Shown piece after piece: positions 35,252-47,009 of a DNA stretch of 64,000 bases. Position numbers and translations under genes: made by a program. This DNA is from Solen grandis (lineage: Eukaryota > Mollusca > Bivalvia > Adapedonta > Solenidae), in assembly GCA_021229015.1 (NCBI GenBank), contig CM037782.1, positions 61,104,387-61,168,386 on the forward strand, written 5' to 3'. Each line of letters begins with the position of its first letter. Position 1 is the stretch's first letter. The notes under the pieces are model-generated. The model worked only from the letters and a program-made list of their open reading frames with translations. It ran no database searches and was not told the origin of the DNA.

Positions 35252-37564
35252 TGTAGTGCAGTTGCTGCTACGCGCATGCGTACTGAAGGGAGAAAAAAGC
35301 CCGCCATGATCCCTGCCTGCAGCAATAAACCAAGCATAGAAATTAGCGTACAATTATGGCCTAGACAGGACCCCTATAAGGTAGGAACCATGTTCTTACC
35401 TCTAATTAACCTCATTGCTATTGTAAACAAAGTACAATAATGGTGGCAGCGGTTAATTTGGAGCCTTTTTATATGTTTTTTGAGCTCGCTACCGCCGATC
35501 GGGAATCAGTGGTTTTTGGCTATCAACACTGCATTCTCGTGTCAAATTTTTTAGTGGGGGCGGGAAATGGATAGTAACTTTTCTTCAGTGCTGATTCATT
35601 GCATTGATTTGATAGGTTAAGTTTCCTCTCCAGTGGGTCTCTTACGCTGGTTTCTTATGGTTTTGCAGGTAATTAACATCACAGTGTTTGCGTGCACATA
35701 CCATATGTGGTGCACGTGGCCCCACAAACTGCATTTATTTCTCAGTACTTAAACTCTTGTTTGTTTTAGATGTTAGTGGCGGCCAAGGATCATACTTGGA
35801 CTCTCTCCCAATCTGAAAAGCCTGATCCAGAGGCTCAGCTCTCTGATGGTCATATAGGCTGTGGATGGAGGCTCAGCCTCCTACCATAGGATTGTGGTAC
35901 ACCTGGTCAGCCTTGAGGATCATTCCCTTTAGGATTTGGCTGGTGTGGCTCTTGTAAGTGTTCTTTCAGGTTAATCCCCCCAATAAGTTCCAGCTTATTG
36001 AGAGGGGGAGTGAGGTAAGTATAGCTTGCCCCATAGCCATGGAAGACCGTGACTGTGCTGAGGACATTTCAGTGCAGTTGGTACAGGAGGAGGACTGGAA
36101 ATTGACAACCCTTATTACAAGGTAAGGTCTTTTTGTCTTGTCCAATTTGGATTTGGCTTGTGCGGGGTTGGTCAGTTATCTTGAGAGATTTATCAGTACT
36201 TCTCTGGGATGATTCCCCCATTTACTGCTTGTGGTTACAGACAAAACAAGTTTGTCTGAGACCCAGACAGAGCGGTAAAGTTGGAGACACCGTTGTTGAG
36301 CTGCTGATAGTGGTGCACTTTGGCACTGCTGTCTTGAGCAGATATTCGTGATGCGTGTTGACTGCTAGAGCCTTGGGTGGTTGATAGACTTTCATAGGAG
36401 CTGCAAAGTAGTTGGTCAAGATAGACAAGGGTGTCTGTTTTGGAAAACTGGTGCACCAGTCGGTTGGAGCATGCAGGTGCTGGCTCGCTGTCCATATTAC
36501 CGGCCGGTGGGAGGGCGTGTCAGTTGTATGTGGGGATCCGACTGTTAATTGCTTTGTGGCTGGTGCAAGTATTGCAGGCAACGCCTATCGTGGCGGATAT
36601 TAGGTTGAAATACCTGCATGGAAGCGCCATAAATGGTAACCGGGAATAAGGGGCCGGCCTCCTGCCCTGCTGGTTGGGACAGAGAGATTTGTGCTGTTTT
36701 CGGAAGCCATAGGAGCGCTGTGGGGAATGGTATGAATGTGATGTCAATACTCAAGGCTGGAGGTATATGTCATCTTAGATGATGTGCAGAGCTATTGGTA
36801 GCCGAGAATAAGAGACCTATTTTGTCCCATGATAGGGGCAGTTGGTGCTGTTTTTGGTAGCCAAGAGAGCACTGCAAGGCTGTTAACAGTGGAAGCATGT
36901 CAGTGTGTCTCCACTCCAGTTGAGCTTTAAGTCCAGCCCAGCCATTGTGTTCTCAAGGACACGGTTGCTTGTTACTTTGGTCGTGTTCTCATGGACACGT
37001 ATTTGATAGGTTGCCCGTGTTCTCAAGGACACGGTTGATGGTTACTTTGGTCGTGCTCTTGCGACGTTTGATAGATAGGTTGCTATGGTCGTGCTCTCAT
37101 GGGCACGGTTGTTAGTTTACTTCAGTCATGCTCTCATGGGCATGGTTGGGTAGATCCTGCTGGGTATATCTAGGCTCAGTAGGACGGCTGTAAAGGGTCG
37201 TCCTCAGGACCCCTTTTTGGATAGGGAACAGAAATGCTTAGCATCTCTGGACAGCAAGCTTTTTTCATGGGTGGGGTCGTCTCTTCGTCAGTGGCAGGCT
37301 TCCCTTAACCTGTGAAATGAGCCCAATGGTGGGATCTCCAACACTCCAGGCCAGACCTTTATAGGACAGGGAGGAGTGTAGTGCAGTTGCTGCTACGCAC
37401 TTGCGTACTTAGGGGAGAGAAAAGCCCGCCATTATCCCGGCCTGCAGCAATAAACCAAGCATAGAAATTAGCGTACAATTATGGCCTAGACAGGACCCCT
37501 ATAAGGTAGGAACCATGTTCTTACCTCTAATTAACCTCATTGCTATTGTAAACAAAGTACAATA
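35252..37564 (+). mobile_element. Non-autonomous LTR retrotransposon, 188-bp LTRs
   Basis: Direct repeats at 35252-35439 and 37377-37564 are both 188 bp and differ at only a few positions. Each begins TGTAGTGCAGTTGCTGCTAC, contains AATAAA and ends near GTACAATA. TGGTGGCAGCGG (35441-35452) follows the left repeat as a primer-binding-site-like sequence. The purine tract GGACAGGGAGGAG directly precedes the right one. The 1937-bp interior has no gag or pol that I recognise. A 28-codon frame at 36038 (MEDRDCAEDISVQLVQEEDW...) is the only gag-like hint. The high LTR identity suggests a fairly recent insertion, driven in trans. No clean target duplication was found. Confidence 0.8.
36950..37150 (+). 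repeat. Hairpin-bearing minisatellite inside the LTR element
   Basis: About four imperfect units of 55-70 bp each contain a short dyad such as CGTGTTCTCATGGACACG or GTGTTCTCAAGGACACGG, separated by TTGNTNGTTACTTTGGT. The array lies close to the 3' LTR and could serve as a structured RNA region of the transcript. Confidence 0.6.
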
Positions 37565-38137
37565 CACATTTATTCATTTGGCATGCTATTTCACACGGTT
37601 GACTATTACTGTAATCTAGTAATTTGAGTACCAAATTTCTTAGTGACATAGTACCAATGGGCCAGATGCTGCTTTTTAAACAGTTATTGTTAAATTATTT
37701 TTATTTACCGCAATAACAAAATATCTATGTCAAAGTTCATGCCACTGTATTCACCATATATTGCCAATGACTTGGTACCAGCAAAGACTATACTGTGTTG
37801 TTTCCTTGTTGCTTTTCTTTCGTACTATTTTCACTGATTGATTACATGATAGATATTAACTGGTGTAAAGGAACTGTAATATCTAATGGAGACCGTGCAC
37901 TGAAGGCAAATGGCGAGTGCTGTAAGGGAGATAACTTACAAGTTACACTGAAAGTATATCTTCATGTAAGACTTAGGGGTACCCAATAGTGCGGTAACAA
38001 GTCCACTGATATATAGGGAGGGGATGTCCACCATTTCATTTCTTTTTCTAATTTAGGTTTCACAAGGCATATTACATTTTCATGATGCTTATTACATTCA
38101 CAAAATCCTCATGCTTATTACAATCTTGATATTATTA
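37565..38137. other. No gene seen
   Basis: Unique AT-rich sequence between the LTR element and an inverted family A element. Confidence 0.45.
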
Positions 38138-39527
38138 CCATGACGGCCCTGAATCGCTCACCTGAGAAATACTGCCTACATTACCTTTTATAAAACAGCC
38201 AAACTGAATACAAAATCCATGAAGAACCACATCGAAATAATTGTAATTCCATACAAAAACTCTACCTGAGGTCTAAATTTTGATGGTCATAGCAATAAAA
38301 TCAAGCGACCCCTAGCAGAGATCGATGTGAATACCTAATGTAGCTCCGTGTCCCTAGTGTGGGGCCAATTTATACCCATGCAAGAGTCACGATTTGAAAA
38401 CTTGGTTCATGTCCACAAGATCATGTTACATACCAAATATCTAAACCCATGATCTTATGGTTTCTGACAAGATCGTTTCAAGACTGGGGCGGGGCCAATT
38501 TTGACCCCAGGGTCATATGATTTGAACAAACTTGGTAGAAGTCTAGACTAGGGCATGTAACTCGCCAAATGTCTGAACTCCTGGCCTTGTGGTTTCTGAC
38601 AAGAAGAATTATCTATTTTTTCCCTATATAAGCCTATGTAAAACAAGTGACCCTTGGGTTGGGGTCAATTTTGACTCCAGGGCCATAATGTGAACAAAGT
38701 TGAAAAATGTCTACTATTTCATATTACATACAAAATACATGTATGTAAACTTCAGGCTTTTTTGGTTTCTGACAAGAATTTTCTAGAATTTCCTATCTTA
38801 GATTATGTAAAATCAAATGACCCCTGAGGTGGGGCTAATTTTGACCCCAGATCCATGATGTGAACAAAGTTGGTAAATGTCCATTTGGCCATATTAAACA
38901 CCAAATATCTAAACTCCATGCCTTGTGGTTTCTGACAAGAAGATTTTTCTAGATTTTTCCATATATGCCTTTGTAAAATCAAGTGACCCCTTGGGTGAGG
39001 CCAATTTTGACCCTAGGGCCATGATTTGAACAACTTGGTAGATGTCTTTATAGGGCCATGTTACACCCAAAATATCTAAACTCTAGGCATTGTGGTTTTT
39101 GGCAAGAAGATTTTTTTAGATTTTTTTCTATATAAGCCATTGTAAAATAAAGTGACCCCTGGGGTGGGGCCAATTTTGACCCCAGAGTCATGATTTGAAC
39201 AATTTGGTAGAGGTCCACTAGACAATGCTACACCAAATATTTAAGAGCTCTAGGCCATGCAGTTTTAAAAAAAGAGGAGTTTTTAAAATCTATTTTTAGC
39301 TCCTGTGATCTTCTTATTGAACCAATCAAAACAATTTGAACGATTTTGATAGAGGGCACCATAAGGATCAATCCTGTGAAATTTGGTCAAATTCCATTCA
39401 GCGGTTTAGGAGGAGATGTTGTGTTAAGGAAATTGTTGATGCCGGACGCACGAACGGACGACGGACGGTGGACAAAAGGCGATCACAATAGCTCACCATG
39501 AGCACGTTGTGCTCAGGTGAGCTAAAA
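38138..39527 (-). mobile_element. HINE-like element, family A copy 5 (minus orientation)
   Basis: The 5' end (right side, TTTTAGCTCACCTGAGCACA on -) and about seven monomers (GACCCCAGGGTCATGA, TTGGTTTCTGACAAGAAGAT as seen on +) are intact. The 3' end keeps CTCAGGTGAGCGATTCAGGG and half of the stem but has lost CTCTTGTT. Confidence 0.75.
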
Positions 39528-39667
39528 TGCACTTAGTGGGCAGGAATTAGATTTCCGTTGCACAGAAGCTCACGGGTCTAATTTCTGATGACTGTAGTAT
39601 GGTATATGCATTACATTAGTAAATATCCCTTTATTGTATACTCAATATATCATATACTTGGGTGAGT

Positions 39668-39783
39668 AAAGTTTTGTTTAGTCTGGTTCCCTGCCGCATT
39701 ACCTGCCCTTGACACTACGTTATCCGATAACGTAGTGTCAGGGGCAGGTAATCCATACCAGACTAAGTTTTGTTCTGTTCTTC
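39668..39783. repeat. Foldback palindrome
   Basis: Arms of 27 bp around 39725 pair almost perfectly (ATTACCTGCCCTTGACACTA plus CGTTATC against GATAACG plus TAGTGTCAGGGGCAGGTAAT). Beyond a mismatched bubble, an outer 10-bp pair AGTCTGGT/ACCAGACT closes it. It looks like a small foldback or MITE-type element. Confidence 0.75.
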
Positions 39784-41517
39784 TACATAGTTTTTTTTCT
39801 TTTCTTAAATTATCTCATTGTAATCATGGTCTCTTTAATACTATATATGTATATACAGAGACCCTGTTGTAATAGATTAATTACCATGTGAAATGGTTTC
39901 TTTGAATTGCCGACTTTGATGATTGAAGAAAATATATGTATTAAGCGGGGTTTCCTTGACCAAGGGCTTTCAAATACATTTTGTTGTTTTAAAATTTATG
40001 TACGACATTTTAATAAATGTCTTTTTCACTCACTTCGTGTAACTGTTTGAGTCACTTTTTTATCCTTGGAAAATATGGTTTGAATGTTCTCAAAATCTAA
40101 AAGGTGCCGAGAGGATTAACTGGTGCGGTCGGTAGGCTAGGTCTTAAATTTATGAGGGTGATAATATTGTTGAAATATTAGAAAAAAACTTACCCGATTC
40201 GTGCAGGTTTTCTGCTCTTCTGTACGTTCGCATTTGTGTTTCAAAAAGTGAGGTTGCAAAAATTGCTTCCCCATTCTGATATACAAGGGGTGCCTGGGCT
40301 TACGCACTTACGCACGTGCGTACAGTTGATTTGAAGAATCGAAAATTTAAATACACCAAAAACGCTATAAAAATCCTCGCCTTACCAGGGTAAGACATTT
40401 ATTTATCTTCATAATTAGATACAGAGGAATCTATTTGGAACGGATTGGCTACACATGGCTGAGATTGAATGCAAAGACTAGGGCAATGTTCTGTAGCATC
40501 TTTATGAAGGCTTAGATATTATTTATTTTATTTCTGCCATGGTTCATGAAGAAAGAAAACGTAGCTAGACAGGCAACAACATGTGTGTAATCACGAACAG
40601 TGTTAAGATATGACTTTAATATTATTAACTAGAAAAACAATTTAAATACTTTATTAGTATACAAATGATGATAACTTCAAATTAATAAAGGAATTTATTA
40701 ATGTTATGCAGCAAACATAAGTCCTTAACTTGTGTTAAAAATATTTGCGTTTTTGGTTATATTATTGGATAATAAAATGGCTCATGAAAAGTAAAAAGGG
40801 CTCCATTTTTTTCAAATTCGGCTCATCCATTGGCTCCAACAAATCATAGCACTGAAGGCACTGGAGTAATGTGTGTCTCAATTGAAAGAAGGTTTGACCG
40901 GCTGCAGCTTAAAAACGCCGTTCGAGACTTTACCAACCTGCTGTGTGACTGAAATCATAAAGTGACATTGCTAACGTGTGTGTCAGTGATCATTCCATGA
41001 CTAACATAATACCGTTAAAGTCAGATCCTTGAAGAATTATGATATAGGTGGCATTCAAACAGGTCCTTTCAAAACATAAATAAATGAACAATAAAAATAG
41101 AACCCTATCAAGTTTTTCAGTTGAAATAATGAATAATAATTTAACAAAAAATATACATTTTTTCTCTTTTATCATATTTTGTTATGCACTTATAAGATTG
41201 AACCCACGCGGAGTGATACTGGATGGGAGAAGAAAAAAACTGAAGGAAGAGGTTTAACTGGTAAAGAATACAGAATGGATACATTGAGTGTGGCCTTTAG
41301 TTGAAGAAAGAGACATAGCCGGAGATGGAAAAGAGAGAAAAAAAAAGTGAAAATTAAAACTTTTATACAAGACACCATATAACAAGGAAATTTAAGACAT
41401 GAAAGAAGAAAGGTGAACCCTGTGCACACGGCCAGGATCATGCTTTAATTGAGACCTAAACCGTAAAACGGTAAAGGCCGTTTGAGTTCACACTCGGTGA
41501 ACGTTAGGGTACGTCTG
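39784..41517. other. No gene seen; small dispersed hairpin
   Basis: A hairpin GGTCTC ... GAGACC with a TTTAATACT loop side lies at 39829-39863 and has a relative at 46602-46631. The remainder is AT-rich. The frames at 40990-41175 and 41190-41441 (-) are hydrophobic low-complexity and are not called. Confidence 0.4.
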
Positions 41518-42169
41518 TGTCATCGGCCTCAGCCGGTAGAAGTGGGAGAAAAATATAACGACTCTCGATGTTGGGTTTTCAAATATATATTCGGACACTC
41601 GACCAAAATCCATCAACCAAACGTTGGTCAAGCAATCACCATACGAACATTCTGTAACAAACAATTACATAAACATGTACATTGTTTATACATGAAAGTA
41701 AATAATGGTTCTCAGTCACAACAATCGATCTATTACACGCGAAAGTGACATTACAAATATACAAGAACACATTTACTATAAATGTTACATAATTATCTGA
41801 ACATATAAAGATATATAGTCAAAATATGGTTATTTGAAAAACGTAGATGAAAATGGCGTTGTTTATGTGTTTTCAAAAATGGCGGATCTCATATAATAAA
41901 TGTGATTGGTTATTGATTTGTGCCAATCAGGTGTTAAAAGGGTTAAAGGTTAGTAAATCCACTGTACATAACGGTTATATCGATAAACGAAAACTACACA
42001 GTGCCTAACCAGCTACGAACTATAACTAGGGAAGTAAATAAATGAAAATAACGAATTTTATGTAGTATGTGTAGTATATTTTATTTTATGTATGGTTTTT
42101 TTATTTAATTTAATAAATGTGTCTGAAAGTAAAAAGAATCGTTTAATAACTATTTTCCACCCTATGACA
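41518..42169 (-). mobile_element. 3' LTR of a Ty3/gypsy retrotransposon
   Basis: On the - strand the unit begins TGTCATAGGG and ends GATGACA, giving the inverted pair TGTCAT/ATGACA. It is directly preceded by the purine tract GCGGGGGGAATA, as a 3' LTR should be. It lies downstream of the integrase remnant in the same orientation. There is no second LTR in the window to confirm the boundaries, since the 5' half of the element is missing. Confidence 0.6.
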
Positions 42170-42937
42170 TATTCCCCCCGCAAAAGAAATGACGTCCCGG
42201 CATTGAGTATAAAATATACGCATTCAATAGCACTTGTCTGCTAGAAAACAACAACACGGTAAGTATAAAAATATTCTTTTAATTTCACAATGGCAACAAT
42301 CAATGTGGTCAAACAATTAAACAAAACAACTGAAAATAAAATAAATGACACATTATACTTGACATCATTGCTTGCTTTGCTTAAGTACACGGTTGGCTGA
42401 AAAACATATAAAGTCAACCGTAGACAATATATACAATGATATATAATGAAATTTAATGTGTCTAGGACATCACAAACATACTAAAATAATCGTTACCAAT
42501 TATTTGGTGTGCAATATCATTTTCTAATAATTCCTTTCATCAGGAACCTGAAAAGAAGTATGGTAACCCATGATTCAACGATAATAGGTAAGTAAGTACT
42601 ACACTCCTTAATAGTCCTGGGATGTATCATGTAAGCTTCTTTCCTTCTTATCAGTTTAAGGTAAGTATAGTTAAATAAAAAAAACATCACAAGATAAGTA
42701 CATTGTATAAAAGATATATACACTATTTAAAATGTAAAGACGTTTGAACGCTACATGAGGTAATTCCTTATTTACCTTCAGCAACCAACTTTCCAGTTTA
42801 TATAATTTATCATTTAAGAATCCAATCTCCTGATGTCTGCCAGTTCGGTGGGCGCCTACTACGTGTCAGCCGGGTTTTCTGCGAGTCCAGACCTCTCCTC
42901 TGCGGAATTACGTATTTCTGTGGCCTTGTTTTTATCT
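42170..42937 (-). other. Retrotransposon 3' non-coding part
   Basis: Sequence between the integrase frame and the LTR of the gypsy copy. It has no recognised domain. A 68-residue hydrophobic frame is not supported. Confidence 0.4.
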
Positions 42938-43486
42938 CTACCGGTTTGTCTTCTTTTTCAACTGAAGCAATAGGAAGTAATAGATTCCTGTGGAGGGTCT
43001 TTGTTTTTTATTAGTCTTGCCAGCTTTCTTAATAATATATACTGGGATATCTCTATTTGGTTGTGCAAGAACTTCGTATGGCTGTTGTTCCCACTTATCA
43101 GCAATTTTATGTTTGCCTCTGACGGTTACATTTCTAGCCAAAACTTGGTCACCTGGATGTAATACGGCTGCTCGAGCTTTTCGATCGTAATATTTCTTGT
43201 TGGTATCAGAGGTGTTTTTTGAAATTTCCTTTGCTCTTCTATATGCGTAAGACAAATTGTTCCACAGTTTTCTTATGTATTCACTTCTAGACTTTGAATC
43301 GACAGGATCAAAGTCTATGCCAAGCAATGCATCTATCGCTAGCTTTGGCTGTCTACCAAACATCAAATAGTACGGAGAAAATCCAGTACTATCGTGTATG
43401 GTGACATTATACGCGTGAACCAAAGGACCAACGTACGCTTTCCAACAACTCTTCTTGTCTTCCTCCAATGTCCCGAGCATTTTCAA
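42938..43486 (-). pseudogene. Ty3/gypsy integrase C-terminal fragment
   Basis: A frame of 182 residues continues the pol remnant to its right after a stop codon and frame change. It has the late integrase core (FSPYYLMFGRQPKLAIDALL). A helical segment and the C-terminal SH3-like part (ARAAVLHPGDQVLARN, YEVLAQPN, VYIIKK) follow. These are typical of Ty3/gypsy pol, where the C-terminal domain binds DNA. The third catalytic residue region lies upstream in the broken segment 43490-43560. The copy cannot be functional as it stands. Confidence 0.85.
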
Positions 43487-43554
43487 CAGCGTCTAGTTGA
43501 ATCTTTCTGTCATTCCATTCCCCATGGCGTGGTAAGGTGTCGTATGAGATTTCT

Positions 43555-44715
43555 CTATTCCTGCCAAGGTGCATAACTCGCGAATGAGATGAGATTCAAA
43601 ATTTGCACCTTGGTCACTGTGAATTCTGGATGGAAAGCCATAATGAATAATGAAATTTCAAATAACATTTTAGCAGTTGTTTTTGCTGTCTGGTTTTTAG
43701 TTGGGTAAGCTTGGGCGTATCTGCTGAAATGGTCTGTGATGACAAGGATATTTTCAAATCCGCCCTTCGAACGTTCAAGGCTTAAAAAATCAATACAAAT
43801 TAATTCCATGGGTTGGTTTGAAGATATGTTCACAAGTGGCGCTATGGATTGGTTGGACTTTCTTGCTATGCATCTAGGGCATTTTCTGATCATTTCCTCA
43901 ACGTATTTGTCCATACCAGGCCAAAAGAATCTTTGTTTGAACAGTGAAATCGTTCTATCTCGACCCTGATGTCCTAGGTCGTCATGGAGGGCTTTGAATA
44001 TTACATCTCTAAGTGATTTTGGAAGAACTAATTGTTTGTATTGTTGGGCTTTAAATTGACTTTGTCTAAAAAGTACTCCATCACTTAGTTTCAGATTGTC
44101 CCAATCTCGCAAGTATTTGACCAATGGCTGAAGATTCTCACCGACCCGCTTAGCAGACGGTCTGGTGCCTTCTTCCATATGATGCATAATGCATGAGATG
44201 ACAGGGTCATTATGTTGTGCTTTCCGCCAATCCTTTGAACAAAGTGACTGTGACTCTATAACACCGTCAGGAATTTCATTTGATGAAAGAGGGTCAACAG
44301 ACTCAAGCGAATCTGGTGAAACCATAGAAAGAGCAGCGGGTGTCTCAGATGGTGGCGATGCAGATGCCACTGACATTGCTAATATGATGTCAGGATTAAC
44401 TGTGTCATTTAGTTCAATAGAAGGAATTCTAGAAAGTCCATCTGCATCCGCGTTCTTTTTTCCTGATCTATATGTTGTCCTAAAATTATAATTTGACAGT
44501 GCAGCAAGCCATCGGTGACCCGTAGCGTCGAGTTTGGCGGTAGTACTGACATACGTCAAGGGGTTATTGTCAGTAACAACTTCAAATTCTGCCCCATATA
44601 GGTAGTCGTGGAACTTCTCTGTAATAGACCATTTCAGAGCCAAGTATTCCAATTTGTGTGCGGGATAATTCTTTTCCGACGGCTTAAGGCTTCTACTTAA
44701 AATGAGGAACGCCAT
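43555..44715 (-). pseudogene. Ty3/gypsy pol remnant: RNase H and integrase N-terminal/core
   Basis: A 386-residue frame opens in the reverse transcriptase/RNase H linker (SRSLKPSEKNYPAHKLEYLA). The RNase H part has VVTDNNPLTYV and a tail ending DADGLSR at about residue 100. After a variable stretch comes the integrase HHCC zinc finger (HDDLGHQGR ... CPRC, about 245-285). The core start (LICIDFLSLERSKGGFENIL, VITDHFSRYAQAYP) follows. The last 40 or so residues are out of frame, so the frame shifts within the core near 43660. Reverse transcriptase, protease and gag are missing, and the copy is 5'-truncated at about 44.72 kb. Confidence 0.9.
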
Positions 44716-44910
44716 TTGTATAGTCAGTTATTATCACGAGATGAAACTATGGATTAATGTCTTTCAAACACATCTTAGTTCTTTTAGAACAGGGTTCCGC
44801 CCCCGCCCCTCCCACTTAAATCCGCCCACGCAGATAGGCAGGCAACCAGCTAGATAATGACTACATGGCTACTGCATTCTAAATGCATATCTCGTCGGCG
44901 TGTGTTTGTA
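44716..44910. other. Spacer between gypsy and Tc1 relics
   Basis: Includes a C-rich stretch (CCGCCCCCGCCCCTCCC). No feature recognised. Confidence 0.4.
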
Positions 44911-45890
44911 TACTCAACAAAAAAAAAAAAGAAACCTGGCAGTGTATGTTTTATTCATATTTTCAGAAAATAGACAATACAGCATGACAACAACTTTTGG
45001 GCATGTTAAAATGATCCCAACCCAGATATGCATTTTGGTTTTATTGGTCATGATTTAAGTTGGTTAAATTACGTAATTTCAATGATAGGGGTCAAAATTG
45101 AATTTATCAGTTTGGATGTAATGGCATTGACATTTTTTTCTGGTGAATTTTAACCCTTTAGATCACAATTTAATAATGTGCAAGTGTTCTGGTATTGAAA
45201 TCAATATCGGACGTGAGCACCTCTAGCTCTAATGAGTGTATCCACGCGTCGTCGCATCGAATTGACGTAACGTTGTACAAGTCCGTTGGGAAGATTGTTC
45301 CATTCATGAATCAATGCATTTGTCAGCTCTTGGATATTTTGTGGAGCATGTCTTTGGCGAACGTTTCTGCCAAGCTTGTCCCAGATATGCTCTATTGGAT
45401 TCATATCCGGAGTCATTGCTGGCCATTGCATATCGTTAACGTTTGCCGCTGCTAAGTGAGCGCGTGTAATTCTTGCTGTGTGGGGACGGGCATTATCCTG
45501 CCGGAAAACAGCTAGAGCATTTCTTCTCAAAAACGGAATCGCGTCTGCATTTAAAATATTGTTAATGTACCCTTGGTCATTTAAGTTGCCTCGCAGAACG
45601 ATAAGTCGGGTTTTCTGCCCCCCCCCCCCCCCCCCTCCCCCTTTACCATTACGCCACCACCCCAAAAAATGATCATGTTCTCTAACACAGACGAGCGCGA
45701 ACCGTTCACCTTGCAGGCGATAGACTCGTGTGCGGCCGTCGGCATTTCTCAGATTGAATGGCGATTCGTCCGAAAACAGTGTTCCAGTCACGTCGACGCC
45801 AGTGACGGTGGGCACGTGCCCATGCCATACGGGCCTGACGATGGCGTAATGTCAGTATACCATGTCAGTATACCACCGCAGTATTTCTAA
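44911..45890 (-). mobile_element. Tc1-type transposon relic
   Basis: The 3' terminus (left side) is TACTCAACAAAAAAAAAAAG next to TA, a typical mariner/Tc1 terminal repeat. The transposase remnant lies at 45201-45815. I could not find the matching inverted terminus to the right, so the 5' end is lost. Near 45850 there is a short duplication (GTCAGTATACCA twice). Confidence 0.65.
45201..45815 (-). pseudogene. Tc1-like transposase (DD34E), broken
   Basis: The 204-residue frame keeps all three catalytic positions. The first Asp is in LFSDESPFNL, the second in VFRQDNARPHTA, and the Glu in NPIEHIWDKLGR 34 residues later. This gives the DD34E spacing of Tc1. The N-terminal DNA-binding half is absent. 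Just upstream of the visible start, another frame shows the preceding family segment (WARAHRHWRRRDWN), so a small frameshift lies at about 45785. Between the first two catalytic residues the expected WGGI region is replaced by an eight-Gly run encoded by a C/G homopolymer (about 45620-45645). It is not functional. Confidence 0.88.
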
Positions 45891-46804
45891 ACATTTGATG
45901 TGTGCTTCACGGGTGAATTTCTGTAAAGTTGTTTTTCTCTGCCATGTATACAAATTGCAGACGATTCATTCAGTATCCGATATAGTTAACATCCGTTTCG
46001 AATTTCAGATAATATGGATTACTTACAACATCACTCGATTCTTAAGCTTTATAAACATTTAATATATTAAATATAATATTAAAAAATTAATTACCGGAAT
46101 GATTTTGGAAACGTATTGATATCAATGATTTACATCACTTACAGCGTTGCTTAGCACTACATGTAGGACGTACTTTCGAATTTTGAAAAATATGATGAAT
46201 ACTTACGATAATGCTTGATTCTTGATTTATTAATGAATTATATTTTTGGTAAAGCTAGACGTTATGACAGTATGCCGAAATCGTAACGATGAATTAAATT
46301 CGAATCTTTACTGACGCACAGCATTGCTAGCTCTACATATTTGTCATATTTTACTTTCGGTTTTGTAAAAACAACTTTGGGTTTGAAAAACGTCGTTTAT
46401 GTTCACTTTAATTTCATTATATTTTTTTTTTCATTTAAGTTTTATAAAAAGGATTTAAGGTAGGTGTTTAAGAAAAGATCGCGATCCAGCGATCTTCGCC
46501 GTGGCGAATATTCGTACCCGATTTGCAGACAGAATTCGTGGATATCCGAGTATTCGGATTCTCGCAGCAGCCCTAACATTAGTGTAGGTTAATGTTTGCA
46601 GGGTCTCTTTAATACTGTTTATACGGAGACCCCGATGTTTGTTATAGAGGATTAGGGCTGCGCCCCTCAATAACAACGAGCTATCTGGCGCATACGCACA
46701 ATATACACGGAAGTTACCTCAGCGGATCCGCCTATTACACCTGGTCACCTTTCTTCGAATATTCTACTTTCACTTTCGTATACTAACCACCCTGGACGTG
46801 GGAT
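45891..46804 (+). other. 5' flank of the zinc-ribbon gene
   Basis: The part near 46470-46800 is richer in CG dinucleotides than its surroundings (GATCGCGATCCAGCGATC, CTTCGCCGTGGCGAATATTC) and includes a second GGTCTC...GAGACC hairpin at 46602-46631. It is the likely promoter region, but no TATA or start site can be fixed. Confidence 0.4.
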
Positions 46805-47009
46805 ATGGATCGTGAAGATCTACATGAAATGCGCTGCATGTCTTGCAGTACTACTCTCCTGGAAAATGCAAAATTCTGTCATGACTGCGGACAGCCAGTT
46901 ACAGTCAAGAGGTGTACATGTGGGAATATATGCGAGCAAATTTACAAATTTTGCCCATCATGTGGAACAAGAACACATGTGACAATGGCAGAATTGCCAC
47001 AGGAGAAAG
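46805..47009 (+). CDS. Double zinc-ribbon protein, first coding exon
   Basis: The exon runs from ATG at 46805 to a consensus donor AAAG|GTGAGT and encodes 68 residues plus one base. Residues 11-28 hold CxxC...CxxC (CMSC, CHDC). Residues 37-53 hold a second set (CTC, C43, CPSCG). This is the pattern of a double zinc ribbon, which binds two zinc ions and often docks to nucleic acid or protein. The phase (1) matches the next exon candidate at 53724. The protein N-terminus is acidic and has no signal peptide. I do not know an orthologue by name. The C-terminal exon at 63439 would join it to a chromatin-reader domain, which favours a nuclear role (inference). Confidence 0.8.

Noticed and set aside
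41482..41748. 88-codon ORF on +
   Set aside because: It lies within the gypsy LTR on the opposite strand and has no motif.
44189..44491. 100-codon ORF on +
   Set aside because: It is the antisense of the gypsy pol remnant.
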